From Chitinophagales bacterium (GTDB lineage: Bacteria; Bacteroidota; Bacteroidia; Chitinophagales; BACL12): a stretch of DNA of 64,000 nucleotides. The translations under genes were made by a program, and so were the position numbers. Below the pieces are notes generated by a model. The model saw only the letters and a program-made list of their open reading frames with translations. It was not told the DNA's origin and searched no databases. This document shows positions 26,092-35,085 of the stretch, piece after piece. Each line of letters begins with the position of its first letter. Positions within the stretch are counted from its first letter, which is position 1. The DNA lies in the NCBI GenBank assembly GCA_020636645.1, contig JACJXO010000005.1, forward strand, positions 62,001 through 126,000, in the 5' to 3' direction.

Positions 26092-28017
26092 ATGCGATTA
26101 CTTTCTACCCTTGCCATTGCTGTAGCTGTTTGCTGCCATGGCACGGTACAGGCACAGCTGGAGCTTACGGCTCTGGGTGTTGCGGCTACTGAAGACTTTT
26201 CCGGATTTGCCGGTGCGGGTTTTGATGCTTCACCGGATGATGGCATGCTGGACTCTGATACCTGGATCGTGACCGGATTGAGTGATGGCGATGTGGACTT
26301 TGGAGGCTCTGCTACCACCGGCGATTTTGCCAGGGGAAGTACCATGGGCGGCATCACTACAGGTGGTGTCTATGCAGCAGATATCCTGGATAATCAGGCA
26401 TTGATGGTGCAGCCGGGTGCGGATGATTTTACCCCCGGAGCATTTGCTCTGCAGATGATCAACAATACCGGAGCCACCATCGGCGAACTGGAAGTGTTCT
26501 ACGCCATTTATTACCTGAACGATCAGGGCAGATCAAATTCATTTAACCTGTCATATTCCTATGACCATGAAACCTGGGTAGATCTGTCTGATTTTGATTT
26601 TATATCGCCGGAGGCAGCTACCTTCCTGCCTGACTCTGTAAACCGTTCCGGTACCATTACCGGCCTGACCTGGAATGACGGAGAGTTTTTCTACCTGCGC
26701 TGGCATGGAGATGATGTGGCAGGATCAGGTTCTCGTGATGAATTTGCCCTGGATGATGTATCTGTTACTGGATTTGAAGGAGAAGCCATACCTGTGATAG
26801 GTTTTTCAGGAACTTCCGCCACTGTCAGTGAAGATGCAGGATCTCTGGATATAAGCGTGAATGTGTCAACCGACAGTGATTGTGAACTCACCGTTGAACT
26901 GGATGGCAGCTCTACTGCCACCGAAGGAGTTGACTTTACCTTCAGCTCTCCTGTTGGTATTACCTTTTCTGCCGGTGGAGCACTTAGTGAACTGTTGAAT
27001 ATTCCTATCACCAATGATACAGATATTGAAGGCGATGAGACCATTGTTCTTACCCTGACAGATCCTACCGGAACCTGCGTTCTTGGCGTTGCTGATATGA
27101 TCACCATTACTATTGCTGATGACGATGAACCGGTGGCTACTGAAGCAGATATTGCTGATGTGACGGGAGAAGATGCTGACGGTATTGCTACATCTGACGG
27201 CGAACTGGTAACCATTACCGGTCTGGTGTATGGGTACAACCTGCGCAGCGGCGGTTTGGAATTCACCCTGATAGATGAAACTGCCGGCATCAAAGTATTC
27301 AGCTTCTCAGAAACTTTTGGCTATACCCCGAATGAAGGAGACGAGCTGACCATGACCGGCACCATCACCCAGTTCAACGGACTTACCGAGATCGAACCCG
27401 AAAGCCTGGAAGTGCTGAGTACAGGCAACACACTGAAAGTTCCGGCTACCGTTTCAGCACTGGATGAAAGTACTGAATCTGACCTGATCCATCTGACAGG
27501 CTGCACACTTGTTGATGATGCAGAATGGCTGGGTGATGGATCCAGTTTTAATGTCAATATCACCTGCGATGGTTCCGGCACTCTGGTCATGCGCATCGAT
27601 GACCTGGTGGACCTGTCAACAGCAACAGTTCCGGACGGAGCTTTCAACCTGACCGGCATCGGTTCACAGTTTGACACAGATGCACCTTATCTGGATGGCT
27701 ACCAGATCATGCCACGCTACACAGCAGATATAGACATGATCGAGGATACTGCTATAGCCATAGTTGATCTGGATCCGGTTATGATCGAGCTGTATCCTAA
27801 TCCGGTAAGCAGGCTGGTGCATGTGCATGCGCCAGGAATACAAATGGACATGGTTACTATTTCAGATCTGCAGGGTCAGGTTATGATGCAGGAGATGGTC
27901 AGCAGAACAGGACAGTCTGCCGTTACTCTGGAATTGAGTGCGCTGCCATCAGGAATGTATCTGTTGCATATCATTTCCGGTGATCGTTTGCTTACTACCA
28001 CACTGGTGAAAGAGTAA
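26092..28017 (+). CDS. T9SS-secreted protein with Calx-beta and OB-fold-like domains
   Basis: A 641-residue secreted protein. The signal peptide is LLSTLAIAVAVCCHGTVQAQ. Residues about 20-220 form a beta-rich lectin-like domain (DGMLDSDTWIVTG, RGSTMGGITTGGVYAADI). A Calx-beta domain follows at about 225-345 (ATVSEDAGSLDISVNV, EGDETIVLTLTDPTG, ITIADDDEP). An OB-fold-like domain covers about 350-540 (ITGLVYGYNLRSGGLEFTLID) and a T9SS type A sorting domain ends the protein (IELYPNPVSRLVHV ... GMYLLHII). The passenger has no visible active site; surface binding is inferred. The GC-rich hairpin at 28041-28070 ends the transcript. Confidence 0.88.
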   Translation: MRLLSTLAIAVAVCCHGTVQAQLELTALGVAATEDFSGFAGAGFDASPDDGMLDSDTWIVTGLSDGDVDFGGSATTGDFARGSTMGGITTGGVYAADILDNQALMVQPGADDFTPGAFALQMINNTGATIGELEVFYAIYYLNDQGRSNSFNLSYSYDHETWVDLSDFDFISPEAATFLPDSVNRSGTITGLTWNDGEFFYLRWHGDDVAGSGSRDEFALDDVSVTGFEGEAIPVIGFSGTSATVSEDAGSLDISVNVSTDSDCELTVELDGSSTATEGVDFTFSSPVGITFSAGGALSELLNIPITNDTDIEGDETIVLTLTDPTGTCVLGVADMITITIADDDEPVATEADIADVTGEDADGIATSDGELVTITGLVYGYNLRSGGLEFTLIDETAGIKVFSFSETFGYTPNEGDELTMTGTITQFNGLTEIEPESLEVLSTGNTLKVPATVSALDESTESDLIHLTGCTLVDDAEWLGDGSSFNVNITCDGSGTLVMRIDDLVDLSTATVPDGAFNLTGIGSQFDTDAPYLDGYQIMPRYTADIDMIEDTAIAIVDLDPVMIELYPNPVSRLVHVHAPGIQMDMVTISDLQGQVMMQEMVSRTGQSAVTLELSALPSGMYLLHIISGDRLLTTTLVKE

Positions 28018-28040
28018 GATAGATGATGGAATTTTTCCGG

Positions 28041-28070
28041 GGCGGGTACCAAAGTACCCGCCTTTTTTTT
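28041..28070 (+). terminator. Rho-independent terminator after the Calx-beta T9SS gene
   Basis: A 9-bp perfect stem GGCGGGTAC / GTACCCGCC with a CAAA loop is followed by eight T. Confidence 0.93.
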
Positions 28071-28117
28071 GATCGTGGATTCCGGAACGCAACCACCGTA
28101 CTGTAGTCTGAATTGAT

Positions 28118-28125
28118 TACTTTAG
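28118..28125 (+). promoter_or_regulatory. -7 promoter-like box TACTTTAG
   Basis: Near match to TAnnTTTG, 14 bases before the ATG at 28140 and just downstream of the terminator, so the small secreted protein probably starts a new transcript. Confidence 0.45.
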
Positions 28126-28139
28126 AGCAAAATCCGCTG

Positions 28140-28646
28140 ATGCGCTGGTTATTGCTTTTCCTGATCTGTCCGTTGATTTCTGAGGCTCAAACGAATGATG
28201 GTTTCTTCCTGTTTTCAGTGGCAGATACCGCCAGTCACTGGCTGGTAACCGGGCAGGATCATGTGCAGGCTCAGGTGCAGGTGGGAGAAACAGAAGACAT
28301 GTTTCTGCCAGTGGTGCAGGTAGGCAGCAGCGAGTGGATGGCTTTGCGCATTCCATATGAATTTCTCGGACAGCCCATGTTGATCCGCATCTCCAGACCG
28401 TCGGGAAACATGGAGGAGGTCATGGAACTGCAACTGGCAACGGCAGTGCCTGGCAGTATGGAAGGCTGTTACCGCTGCATGGCCGGTAGCATCATTTTCA
28501 GCAAGGCCAGGGTGGTCATAGATATGCCGAAGCAACCCGAAAGCTGGGAATTGCTTCCGCGACGTAATGTAACGGCCGCCAATACTTCTTTCGATTGTTA
28601 TGACCTGAGCATCCTGCAACCTTTTTGCGCTGTAAAGCGTAATTAG
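28140..28646 (+). CDS. Small secreted protein of unknown function
   Basis: A 168-residue protein with a signal peptide (WLLLFLICPLISEAQ, cleavage near residue 17). The mature part is beta-rich with four Cys in the second half (EGCYRCM, FDCYDL, PFCAV), which could form two disulfides in the periplasm. No T9SS tail is present. I do not recognise the family. The ATG at 28140 is preferred to the upstream start at 28113, which would precede the promoter-like box. The stop codon is 14 bases before the antiporter gene, so the two may be co-transcribed. Confidence 0.7.
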   Translation: MRWLLLFLICPLISEAQTNDGFFLFSVADTASHWLVTGQDHVQAQVQVGETEDMFLPVVQVGSSEWMALRIPYEFLGQPMLIRISRPSGNMEEVMELQLATAVPGSMEGCYRCMAGSIIFSKARVVIDMPKQPESWELLPRRNVTAANTSFDCYDLSILQPFCAVKRN

Positions 28647-28660
28647 ACAGAACAAATTCC

Positions 28661-29623
28661 ATGCAAATTTTGCTGTTTGTCATCGGTCTCGGGCTGGTGA
28701 TCCTGGGTGCCCGCCTGCTTGTAGAAGGGGCTTCCTCCCTTGCCAAGAAATGGAGAGTGTCAGAATTGGTCATCGGACTTACCATCGTGGCATTCGGCAC
28801 CTCTACACCAGAACTGGTTGTAAACCTGTATGCTTCTTTCCAGGGCAGTGCTGATCTGGCCATAGGTAATGTGGTGGGCAGTAATATCTTCAACATTCTG
28901 GTAATACTTGGCATATCGTCATTGATCTATCCGCTCACCGTTCAAACATTCACCGTATTACGTGAAATACCATTCAGCCTTTTAGGTGCCATCGTTTTGT
29001 TGATCATGGCTAATGATTTTCTGCTTGATGGAAATGCCCAGGATCTGATCAGCAGGGCAGATGCTCTTGTCCTCCTGGGTTTCTTCTCCATCTTCGTCTA
29101 TTACTCTTTCATTATTGCCAGATCGGTCAGCGAAACTCCTGAAGTTACCATCATGGAAAGAAGCACTCTCAGAAGTATTTTAATGGTAGCCGGAGGTCTG
29201 ACAGGTCTAACCTTGGGGGGGAAGTGGATGGTTGACAGTGCTGTGCAAATGGCCCGGGTCATGGGAATGAGTGAATCTGTCATTGGCCTGACCATACTGG
29301 CGATAGGTACTTCTATACCTGAACTGGCTACTTCAGTAACGGCCGCTCTCCGGAAGAAAAGCGACATTGCTGTTGGCAATGTGGTGGGCAGTAACATCTT
29401 CAATATTTTCTTTATTCTGGGAATCAGCGGTACTGCTCGGCCACTATTTGTCAGTACCGGCACCAACAGAGATCTGCTGGTCTTGCTATTGTCCACCAGC
29501 ATGCTTTTCTTTCTGGTTTATTTTCATAAAAGGAAACAATTACAACACTGGCACGGTATTATTTTCATCCTTATGTATGTATTTTATCTGGCTTTTCTTT
29601 TATCCGGACGGGTTGTTTTTTGA
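28661..29623 (+). CDS. Calcium/sodium antiporter (CaCA family)
   Basis: A 320-residue inner membrane protein with about ten membrane segments and the two inverted alpha repeats of the CaCA superfamily. The first repeat has GTSTPELVVN (about 47-56) and GNVVGSNIFNI; the second has GTSIPELATS and again GNVVGSNIFNI. These carry the conserved Glu residues that coordinate Ca2+ and Na+ in YrbG/NCX_Mj-type exchangers. It exports Ca2+ in exchange for Na+ or H+; ion choice was not tested. Length and topology are normal. Confidence 0.93.
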   Translation: MQILLFVIGLGLVILGARLLVEGASSLAKKWRVSELVIGLTIVAFGTSTPELVVNLYASFQGSADLAIGNVVGSNIFNILVILGISSLIYPLTVQTFTVLREIPFSLLGAIVLLIMANDFLLDGNAQDLISRADALVLLGFFSIFVYYSFIIARSVSETPEVTIMERSTLRSILMVAGGLTGLTLGGKWMVDSAVQMARVMGMSESVIGLTILAIGTSIPELATSVTAALRKKSDIAVGNVVGSNIFNIFFILGISGTARPLFVSTGTNRDLLVLLLSTSMLFFLVYFHKRKQLQHWHGIIFILMYVFYLAFLLSGRVVF

Positions 29624-29668
29624 CATATATCCGAAAGACTGTAGATTGGCCATCTAAACTTGAAAACC

Positions 29669-30976
29669 ATGAGAAGATTTTACTCCTTTTTAGGGCTACT
29701 GGCCATTGCCGGTATGGCTATGGCACAGCCGGTCGTAAACGGCGACCTCTCAGATGCAGATTATGTGGTAATCGGTAATAAACTCAACAGCAACGCAGGT
29801 TTTGGAGGCAGTATCGATGTCTCTCAGATCCTGTACTATCCCGATGATGCAGCCGGTATCCTGTATCTCGGATTTGAGGGCAGACTGAATACCGGTTCCA
29901 ATGACGGATTAGGGGTTCTGATCAATGTAGCAGGTGCAGGATCTCCCGCCGGTTGGGGTGCAGGCAGCAACCTGGCTTTTGGCGGAGGGGGGCACTTCCT
30001 CGATCAAACCTTTTATGCCGATTTCGAAGTGGATTATGGATTTGCATTCAATCCCGGATTCTGGGTTACAGATGTGTACTGGGATGCAGTAAAATATACA
30101 GGTGGCGGCGGAGCAGAATACCAGGGTAATTGCAACCAGACCGGTGGTGCTGCTGCCAATAGTTCTGCTGGTGGTGCAGTGTTTTCCAATGGCAGTGTGA
30201 CCTTTGCCTTCCATAATGGCGGAGGTGCTGGCCAGGGTCTGGAAATGGCCATACCTTATTCGGAACTGGGCGCAACCGCTGATATGGATATAGAAGTAGC
30301 AGCTTTCATTGTAAGTGAATCAGCTTATTTCTCAGATGTGACCGTGCCCGGAAATGTGACTACCGGCAACCTTGGTTTCGGTCCAAATTTCGGATTTATC
30401 GGTGGCGGTCCATACCATACCGGCCCCGATGCACTATCCCTGTTTGTGTGTGAAGCGCCTGCAGGACTGGCAGTTACCGGCCTGACTGCTACCACAGCGA
30501 CCCTCAGCTGGAACGCAGTGACAGGGGCCACCGGATATGTGCTACAACTCAGTAACGATGTTATCTCATCTGGTAAGCGGGTGAAACTTGGTGCCGGTAT
30601 TACCAGTGTCAATTTAGGTCCTGGGCAGCTTGTACCCGGAACTGATTATTCATGGGGAGTTCGTACCCGATGTGACGGAGAGATGTCTTCCTGGTCTGCC
30701 ATGCAGAATTTCAGCACCCCACTCCGGCTGGCTGGTGGTGAAGATGACCTCGCTCTTGTCTATCCAAACCCGTCCAATGGTCAATTCACGGTCAGTTTGC
30801 CGGCACAGGGTAACGGGAGTGTTGTTATTAAAGTAATTGACCTTCAGGGCAGAATAGTGAGTATGGTCAATTCCGGCGATTCCAATGTGCAGATTCATGT
30901 AGAGAATCCCGGCGTGTATCAGCTCTGGATACAATATGATACGGTCAGCTTTGTACAACAGGTCATTATTCAATAG
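29669..30976 (+). CDS. T9SS-secreted protein with FN3 domain (paralogous tail, first copy)
   Basis: A 435-residue secreted protein. The signal peptide is FYSFLGLLAIAGMAMAQ. Residues about 18-265 form a glycine-rich beta domain (GFGGSIDVSQILYYPDD, GFEGRLNTGSNDGLGVL) of unknown function. An FN3 domain (ATLSWNAVTGATGYVLQ) and a T9SS sorting domain (LVYPNPSNGQFTVSLPAQG ... FVQQVIIQ) end it. The last 175 residues are clearly related to those of the next gene (31164), while the N-terminal passengers differ. The ATG at 29669 is preferred over the TTG nine bases upstream. A hairpin with a G-U pair follows at 30997-31024. Confidence 0.87.
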   Translation: MRRFYSFLGLLAIAGMAMAQPVVNGDLSDADYVVIGNKLNSNAGFGGSIDVSQILYYPDDAAGILYLGFEGRLNTGSNDGLGVLINVAGAGSPAGWGAGSNLAFGGGGHFLDQTFYADFEVDYGFAFNPGFWVTDVYWDAVKYTGGGGAEYQGNCNQTGGAAANSSAGGAVFSNGSVTFAFHNGGGAGQGLEMAIPYSELGATADMDIEVAAFIVSESAYFSDVTVPGNVTTGNLGFGPNFGFIGGGPYHTGPDALSLFVCEAPAGLAVTGLTATTATLSWNAVTGATGYVLQLSNDVISSGKRVKLGAGITSVNLGPGQLVPGTDYSWGVRTRCDGEMSSWSAMQNFSTPLRLAGGEDDLALVYPNPSNGQFTVSLPAQGNGSVVIKVIDLQGRIVSMVNSGDSNVQIHVENPGVYQLWIQYDTVSFVQQVIIQ

Positions 30977-30996
30977 GCTTGAAGTGTATGCCTGGC

Positions 30997-31024
30997 AGAA
31001 GGCGGTTTGGTCAGACTGCCTTCT
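30997..31024 (+). terminator. Probable terminator hairpin
   Basis: A 10-bp stem AGAAGGCGGT / ACTGCCTTCT with one G-U pair and an 8-base loop, followed by ATTTAATAAATT. The T tract is weak, so efficiency is uncertain. Confidence 0.55.
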
Positions 31025-31138
31025 ATTTAATAAATTGATAATCAACATATTATAAGAAAAATTGGCAAATAATCTATTATTTGACATTTTTTTTCTTATT
31101 TGTTCTTAAACTGTTGGATAATCTGCAAACCTGCGCTG

Positions 31139-31146
31139 TAGCTTTG
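31139..31146 (+). promoter_or_regulatory. Promoter with -7 TAGCTTTG and upstream AT-rich stretch
   Basis: Exact TAnnTTTG, with TTG at 31114-31116 22 bases before it as a possible -33 box. The 100 bases upstream are strikingly A/T-rich, as in an UP element. It drives the T9SS gene starting at 31164. Confidence 0.7.
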
Positions 31147-31163
31147 TGTCAAACACATACACA

Positions 31164-32399
31164 ATGAGAAAGACTATTCTCGCACTTACAGCCTGTATCA
31201 GTATGATACTGCCTGCTCATGCACAGCTCAGCGCAGGGAGCCTGATGTTCGTAGCCTTCAATGCCGACGGAACCGATGGTGTTGCCTTTGCTGCTCTGGA
31301 AGATGTACCTGCCGGTACCATCATTTATTTTACAGATAATGAATGGGACGGATCTTCTTTCAATACCGGAGAAACCTACTGGCAATGGTCTTCCGGATCT
31401 ACCCTGACTTCCGGTTCTGTGGTTATCATAGAAGGTATTGACCAGGGTACACTCAACGGAAGTTCACCCAACCCTACTGCCAGTGTGGGTTCCTGTAGCT
31501 GGAGTACTACTTCCTCTCCGGATAACAACAGCGGACTCTCTGCTTCTGGTGAAGCGGTTTACATGTATCTGGCAGCATCCTATAATATGCCTACCACTTT
31601 CATTTCAGCAATTGCCACCGGTAATTTCAACCCGTCTCTTGGCGAACTTACCGGTACTGGCCTGACTGAAGGTGTAAATGCTATTCAGGTATTGGGTAAC
31701 AGCGATGTTATTATTTTCTATACCGATGTTTTTGGTGCAGATTGCGTTGAAACCATTGCAACAGAAGGTAATTGGGTGGAAGACAATGGCTCCGGCGACC
31801 AGTCAAATGATGGAAACTATCCTGATTTTCCTGCTGATGTTATTGATTTTCTGGGTTGCATCTGTTCCTGCGAAACACCTGTTGGTTTAACAGCCTCAGC
31901 CATTACTCCTTACTCTGCAACCCTTTCCTGGACCGCAGTTGCAGGTGCAACGGGATACGTGATCCAGTACGAAAATGAACTTACCGGACCGAACTATCGT
32001 GGAAAGATCTCTGACGGCACTACCTCTGTAAATGTTGGAGCTGGTAAGATCCAACCGGGCAATTCTTATGTATGGGGGGTTAAAGCCCGTTGTGCTGATT
32101 GCTATTCTGACTGGTCTGAGCCTTCCTATTTTACATCACCGATGCGTCTTGCAGGTGGTGATGATGCCGTCGCACTTATTTTCCCGAATCCGTCAAATGG
32201 TCAGATGACCATCCAGCTGCCCGAAAGCAATGCTGAGACCATGATCATGATAACTGACCTTTCCGGTAAAATGGTACTTTCTCAGTCAGTAGGTGCAGGT
32301 GAAACTGCTGTTCAGCTGAATATCGCTGTGCCAGGCATGTACCAGGTGCTGATCTCCTCTAATGAATCTTCTTTCATCCAGAAGGTGATCGTTCAGTGA
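31164..32399 (+). CDS. T9SS-secreted protein with FN3 domain (paralogous tail, second copy)
   Basis: A 411-residue secreted protein. The signal peptide is TILALTACISMILPAHAQ. The N-terminal domain, about 20-235, begins LSAGSLMFVAFNADGTDG and contains AGTIIYFTDNEWDG. This looks like the lamin-tail-like or nuclease-associated N-terminal domain found in secreted Bacteroidota proteins, and the resemblance is tentative. It is followed by FN3 (ATLSWTAVAGATGYVIQ) and the T9SS tail (LIFPNPSNGQMTIQLPE ... SFIQKVIVQ). The tail is a paralogue of that of the gene just upstream. It has its own strong -7 box and ends at a perfect hairpin terminator, so it is a single-gene transcript. Confidence 0.88.
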   Translation: MRKTILALTACISMILPAHAQLSAGSLMFVAFNADGTDGVAFAALEDVPAGTIIYFTDNEWDGSSFNTGETYWQWSSGSTLTSGSVVIIEGIDQGTLNGSSPNPTASVGSCSWSTTSSPDNNSGLSASGEAVYMYLAASYNMPTTFISAIATGNFNPSLGELTGTGLTEGVNAIQVLGNSDVIIFYTDVFGADCVETIATEGNWVEDNGSGDQSNDGNYPDFPADVIDFLGCICSCETPVGLTASAITPYSATLSWTAVAGATGYVIQYENELTGPNYRGKISDGTTSVNVGAGKIQPGNSYVWGVKARCADCYSDWSEPSYFTSPMRLAGGDDAVALIFPNPSNGQMTIQLPESNAETMIMITDLSGKMVLSQSVGAGETAVQLNIAVPGMYQVLISSNESSFIQKVIVQ

Positions 32400-32418
32400 T
32401 CTGTTAATTAATACCAGA

Positions 32419-32449
32419 ACGGCCGGGCTTGCGCCCGGCCGTTTTTTTT
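32419..32449 (+). terminator. Rho-independent terminator
   Basis: A perfect 10-bp stem ACGGCCGGGC / GCCCGGCCGT, loop TTGC, then eight T. It sits between the T9SS gene and the convergent DUF5916 gene. Confidence 0.94.
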
Positions 32450-32463
32450 GTGAATGCACAGAT

Positions 32464-34959
32464 CTACTTTTTCCTCAGGTACAGGTAATCCAGGTAATAG
32501 ATCACTTTAACACTGAAGTTGTTCCCTACAGGTGAGTTAAATACTGCTTCCAGATCATCGCCGTAGTTCGGATAAACATAATCGCCAAACTGATAAATGG
32601 CCTGCTTCCATACCACATTCATTTCACTGCCCGGAGCAAAGAACCAGGTATAAACAAAGTCAATATTGAAGGCATTGAAATTGGCATCGTTGTCAGTTCC
32701 GCCCAGCGCATTGGAGGTATTGTAAGTGGTCGGGTTCAACAGTCCGTCTTCGTCGCCCAGCTCATAGAACTCCTGATAGGTGGCGAAACTCCAGTAATGG
32801 CGAAGCCGGAAAGTAAATCCCATTTTTACTGTTGGTGTGTAAGCCAGGTTGATCACACTGCTGTATTCGCTGTAATCACGGCGCCCTAACAAAACAAAGT
32901 TCTCAGGTATCTCTTCCCATCCGATGGAAGGATCTGTCCAGCCGATGTCATTTGGCCATACACTGACCGATTGATCAAGTATGAGTGTGAGCTTATCGCT
33001 GAACCGGACCCTGGGTGAGAAATATACATTCACCCTGCTGCGCTTACCTTCTATGTCGCGGTTCACCTCTTCTGCAAACCACCGGAAGTTGGCGTTCAGA
33101 TCAAAGGCAATTCTTTTAGAATAATCTGTTGATACAAACCCGCCTATATTATTGTTGACAGGAAAGGTATAGTATCTGCCCGGACTGCGTGGCTCGAACC
33201 AGTCATAGGTGACCACCGGTTCCGTTGCCCAGAACATGCCTGCAAACAGGAAATTCTGAAAACCTGCTGTTACATTTAGCCAACCTGAGAAATTGAAGAA
33301 TTCGTTGGGATCTACTATGCGGGTATAATCCAATCCACCAGAGGTGTACAGCGAGTTGATATGCCAGATCGGGTCAAAATGATTGTATTGCAACTGGATG
33401 CCATAATTCACAGTATTGTTATTCTGTAAAAATCCCAGATCATTTGGATCATAGGAAGGGCCCTCAAACCAGTAACCCGCCGTCGCCTGGAAGTTTCCAC
33501 CTATTTTACCTGCATACAGGCTGTGGGCATATCCCATATCGGCACTGTTCTGTCCACCACGGTATTGCTGCGATGCAATGAATTTTCCTTCTGCCCCGTA
33601 AGTCTGCTTTTCGTTCTTTAATGCAAATCCACCGCCCGTTACATTGGCGTCGTCAAAGCCTCCGTTTCTGGTCACGTTTGTATTGATCAGATAGGCATTG
33701 CTGTTATTCTTCAGGTTCTGATCGAACACCACAACATTATAGTTGGTGAGCGGACCGGTAAGCTCTTCTCTGGATGCACCTTCTGCATCTTCAATGGTAG
33801 CATAGGTTTCGCCTTCTATGGCATTGAAAACTCCTATTCCCAAACCACCCTGAGTCCTGCCGGATACTTTCGTGGCGTTCAGTAACCTGGCCTGCTGTGG
33901 GTTGTTGATCACCGTCTCTCCATCGCCCAGGTTGCCGTAAACATCCCAGAATGCATATGGAGTTCCGCCCACCCTTCGAGAGTAAAAGAGATTGCCTTTG
34001 TCAAATAATTCAACCCCCTCTGTAAAGAACTGCCTTCGTTCCACAAAATACACCTCAAAAGGGGTCAGATTGAGAACCTGATTGTCACTCTGCACCTGGC
34101 CGAAGTCGGGTATCAGGGTCATATCGAGGGTGAATGCATCATTGAGGCCGTACTTCAGGTCGGCGCCACCATTGTATGAGGTGGCATGACTTACCTGATC
34201 ATTGGGTCGGTCATTGAAGACATCATAGTAGGCCGACAAATATGGCGTAAGAGACAATCTTATGGGAGCTTCAATACCATTCACTCCCAGCAATGTTCCT
34301 TGTTGCAATGTAAAACCCGCTATCTCCGGATCGATCGGACTCCATGTTGACTTATCACGGCTTCTGTTCACCTCCCGGAAAAACTGCAATCCCCATTCCT
34401 GTACATCCTGGTTGGGAAAACGAATGGCACTGTATGGAATTTTCATCTCCACTACCCAACCCTTTTCATTGATATGAGCGGCACTCTGCCAAACTGCATC
34501 CCAGTTGAAATCTTCGTTTCCACCGTTAATGGTTTTGGCCTCCAGTTGTACACCACCTGCAGATACGATAAACTCAAATCCGTTGATGCCGTCTTTGTAG
34601 GTGTCCAGGGCGATTCCAAAAAAATCTGTGGCACCCAGCTCGTCCCGCTGGCTGAGCTGCTTTCTGATACTGTCAGGCGAAGGGTCATACAACATAGCTC
34701 CAACATATAGGGCATTGTTGTCATATACGATCTTCACTTCAGATTTGTAGGCTGAGGGAACCTTCCACTGAAACTGGAACTGGGTAAAATCAGTAGCGGC
34801 ATCTGCCTGTTGCCACACTGCTTCATCCAGAATACCATCAATGCGAATGGATTCTTCCGTGCGAACTGCCTGCAGGGTTCTTTTTTCACCGTTCAGCTGA
34901 CTATATGCCAGCTCGGTCTGAAAAAAGAATGCCAGTGATAAAAGATAGTGGTACTTCAT
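32464..34959 (-). CDS. DUF5916 outer membrane protein with carbohydrate-binding family 9-like domain
   Basis: An 831-residue exported protein. The signal peptide is YHYLLSLAFFFQTELAYSQ. Residues about 30-240 form a CBM9-like sugar-binding domain (IRIDGILDEAVWQQADAATDF, FFGIALDTYKDGINGFEF, VEMKIPYSAIRFP). The rest matches the DUF5916 barrel: FTLDMTLIPDFGQVQSD, EVYFVERRQFFTEG and a long series of alternating aromatic strands ending in a short basic tail. It is expected in the outer membrane. The family is common in Bacteroidota, but transport or enzymatic function is not established. Length is typical. It stands alone, separated from the ABC-F gene by a 126-base gap. Confidence 0.88.
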   Translation of the reverse strand: MKYHYLLSLAFFFQTELAYSQLNGEKRTLQAVRTEESIRIDGILDEAVWQQADAATDFTQFQFQWKVPSAYKSEVKIVYDNNALYVGAMLYDPSPDSIRKQLSQRDELGATDFFGIALDTYKDGINGFEFIVSAGGVQLEAKTINGGNEDFNWDAVWQSAAHINEKGWVVEMKIPYSAIRFPNQDVQEWGLQFFREVNRSRDKSTWSPIDPEIAGFTLQQGTLLGVNGIEAPIRLSLTPYLSAYYDVFNDRPNDQVSHATSYNGGADLKYGLNDAFTLDMTLIPDFGQVQSDNQVLNLTPFEVYFVERRQFFTEGVELFDKGNLFYSRRVGGTPYAFWDVYGNLGDGETVINNPQQARLLNATKVSGRTQGGLGIGVFNAIEGETYATIEDAEGASREELTGPLTNYNVVVFDQNLKNNSNAYLINTNVTRNGGFDDANVTGGGFALKNEKQTYGAEGKFIASQQYRGGQNSADMGYAHSLYAGKIGGNFQATAGYWFEGPSYDPNDLGFLQNNNTVNYGIQLQYNHFDPIWHINSLYTSGGLDYTRIVDPNEFFNFSGWLNVTAGFQNFLFAGMFWATEPVVTYDWFEPRSPGRYYTFPVNNNIGGFVSTDYSKRIAFDLNANFRWFAEEVNRDIEGKRSRVNVYFSPRVRFSDKLTLILDQSVSVWPNDIGWTDPSIGWEEIPENFVLLGRRDYSEYSSVINLAYTPTVKMGFTFRLRHYWSFATYQEFYELGDEDGLLNPTTYNTSNALGGTDNDANFNAFNIDFVYTWFFAPGSEMNVVWKQAIYQFGDYVYPNYGDDLEAVFNSPVGNNFSVKVIYYLDYLYLRKK

Positions 34960-35085
34960 GTGGTTGGTCTTCAGGCAAACCTACTCAATACCCCAAAACG
35001 GTACAGTTGAAGGGTTCTCAAATATTGTTAATGCTTGTTAACGTCTGATGGCTTGTTCAGGTATGCTGAGCAGCTATCGCATAGA

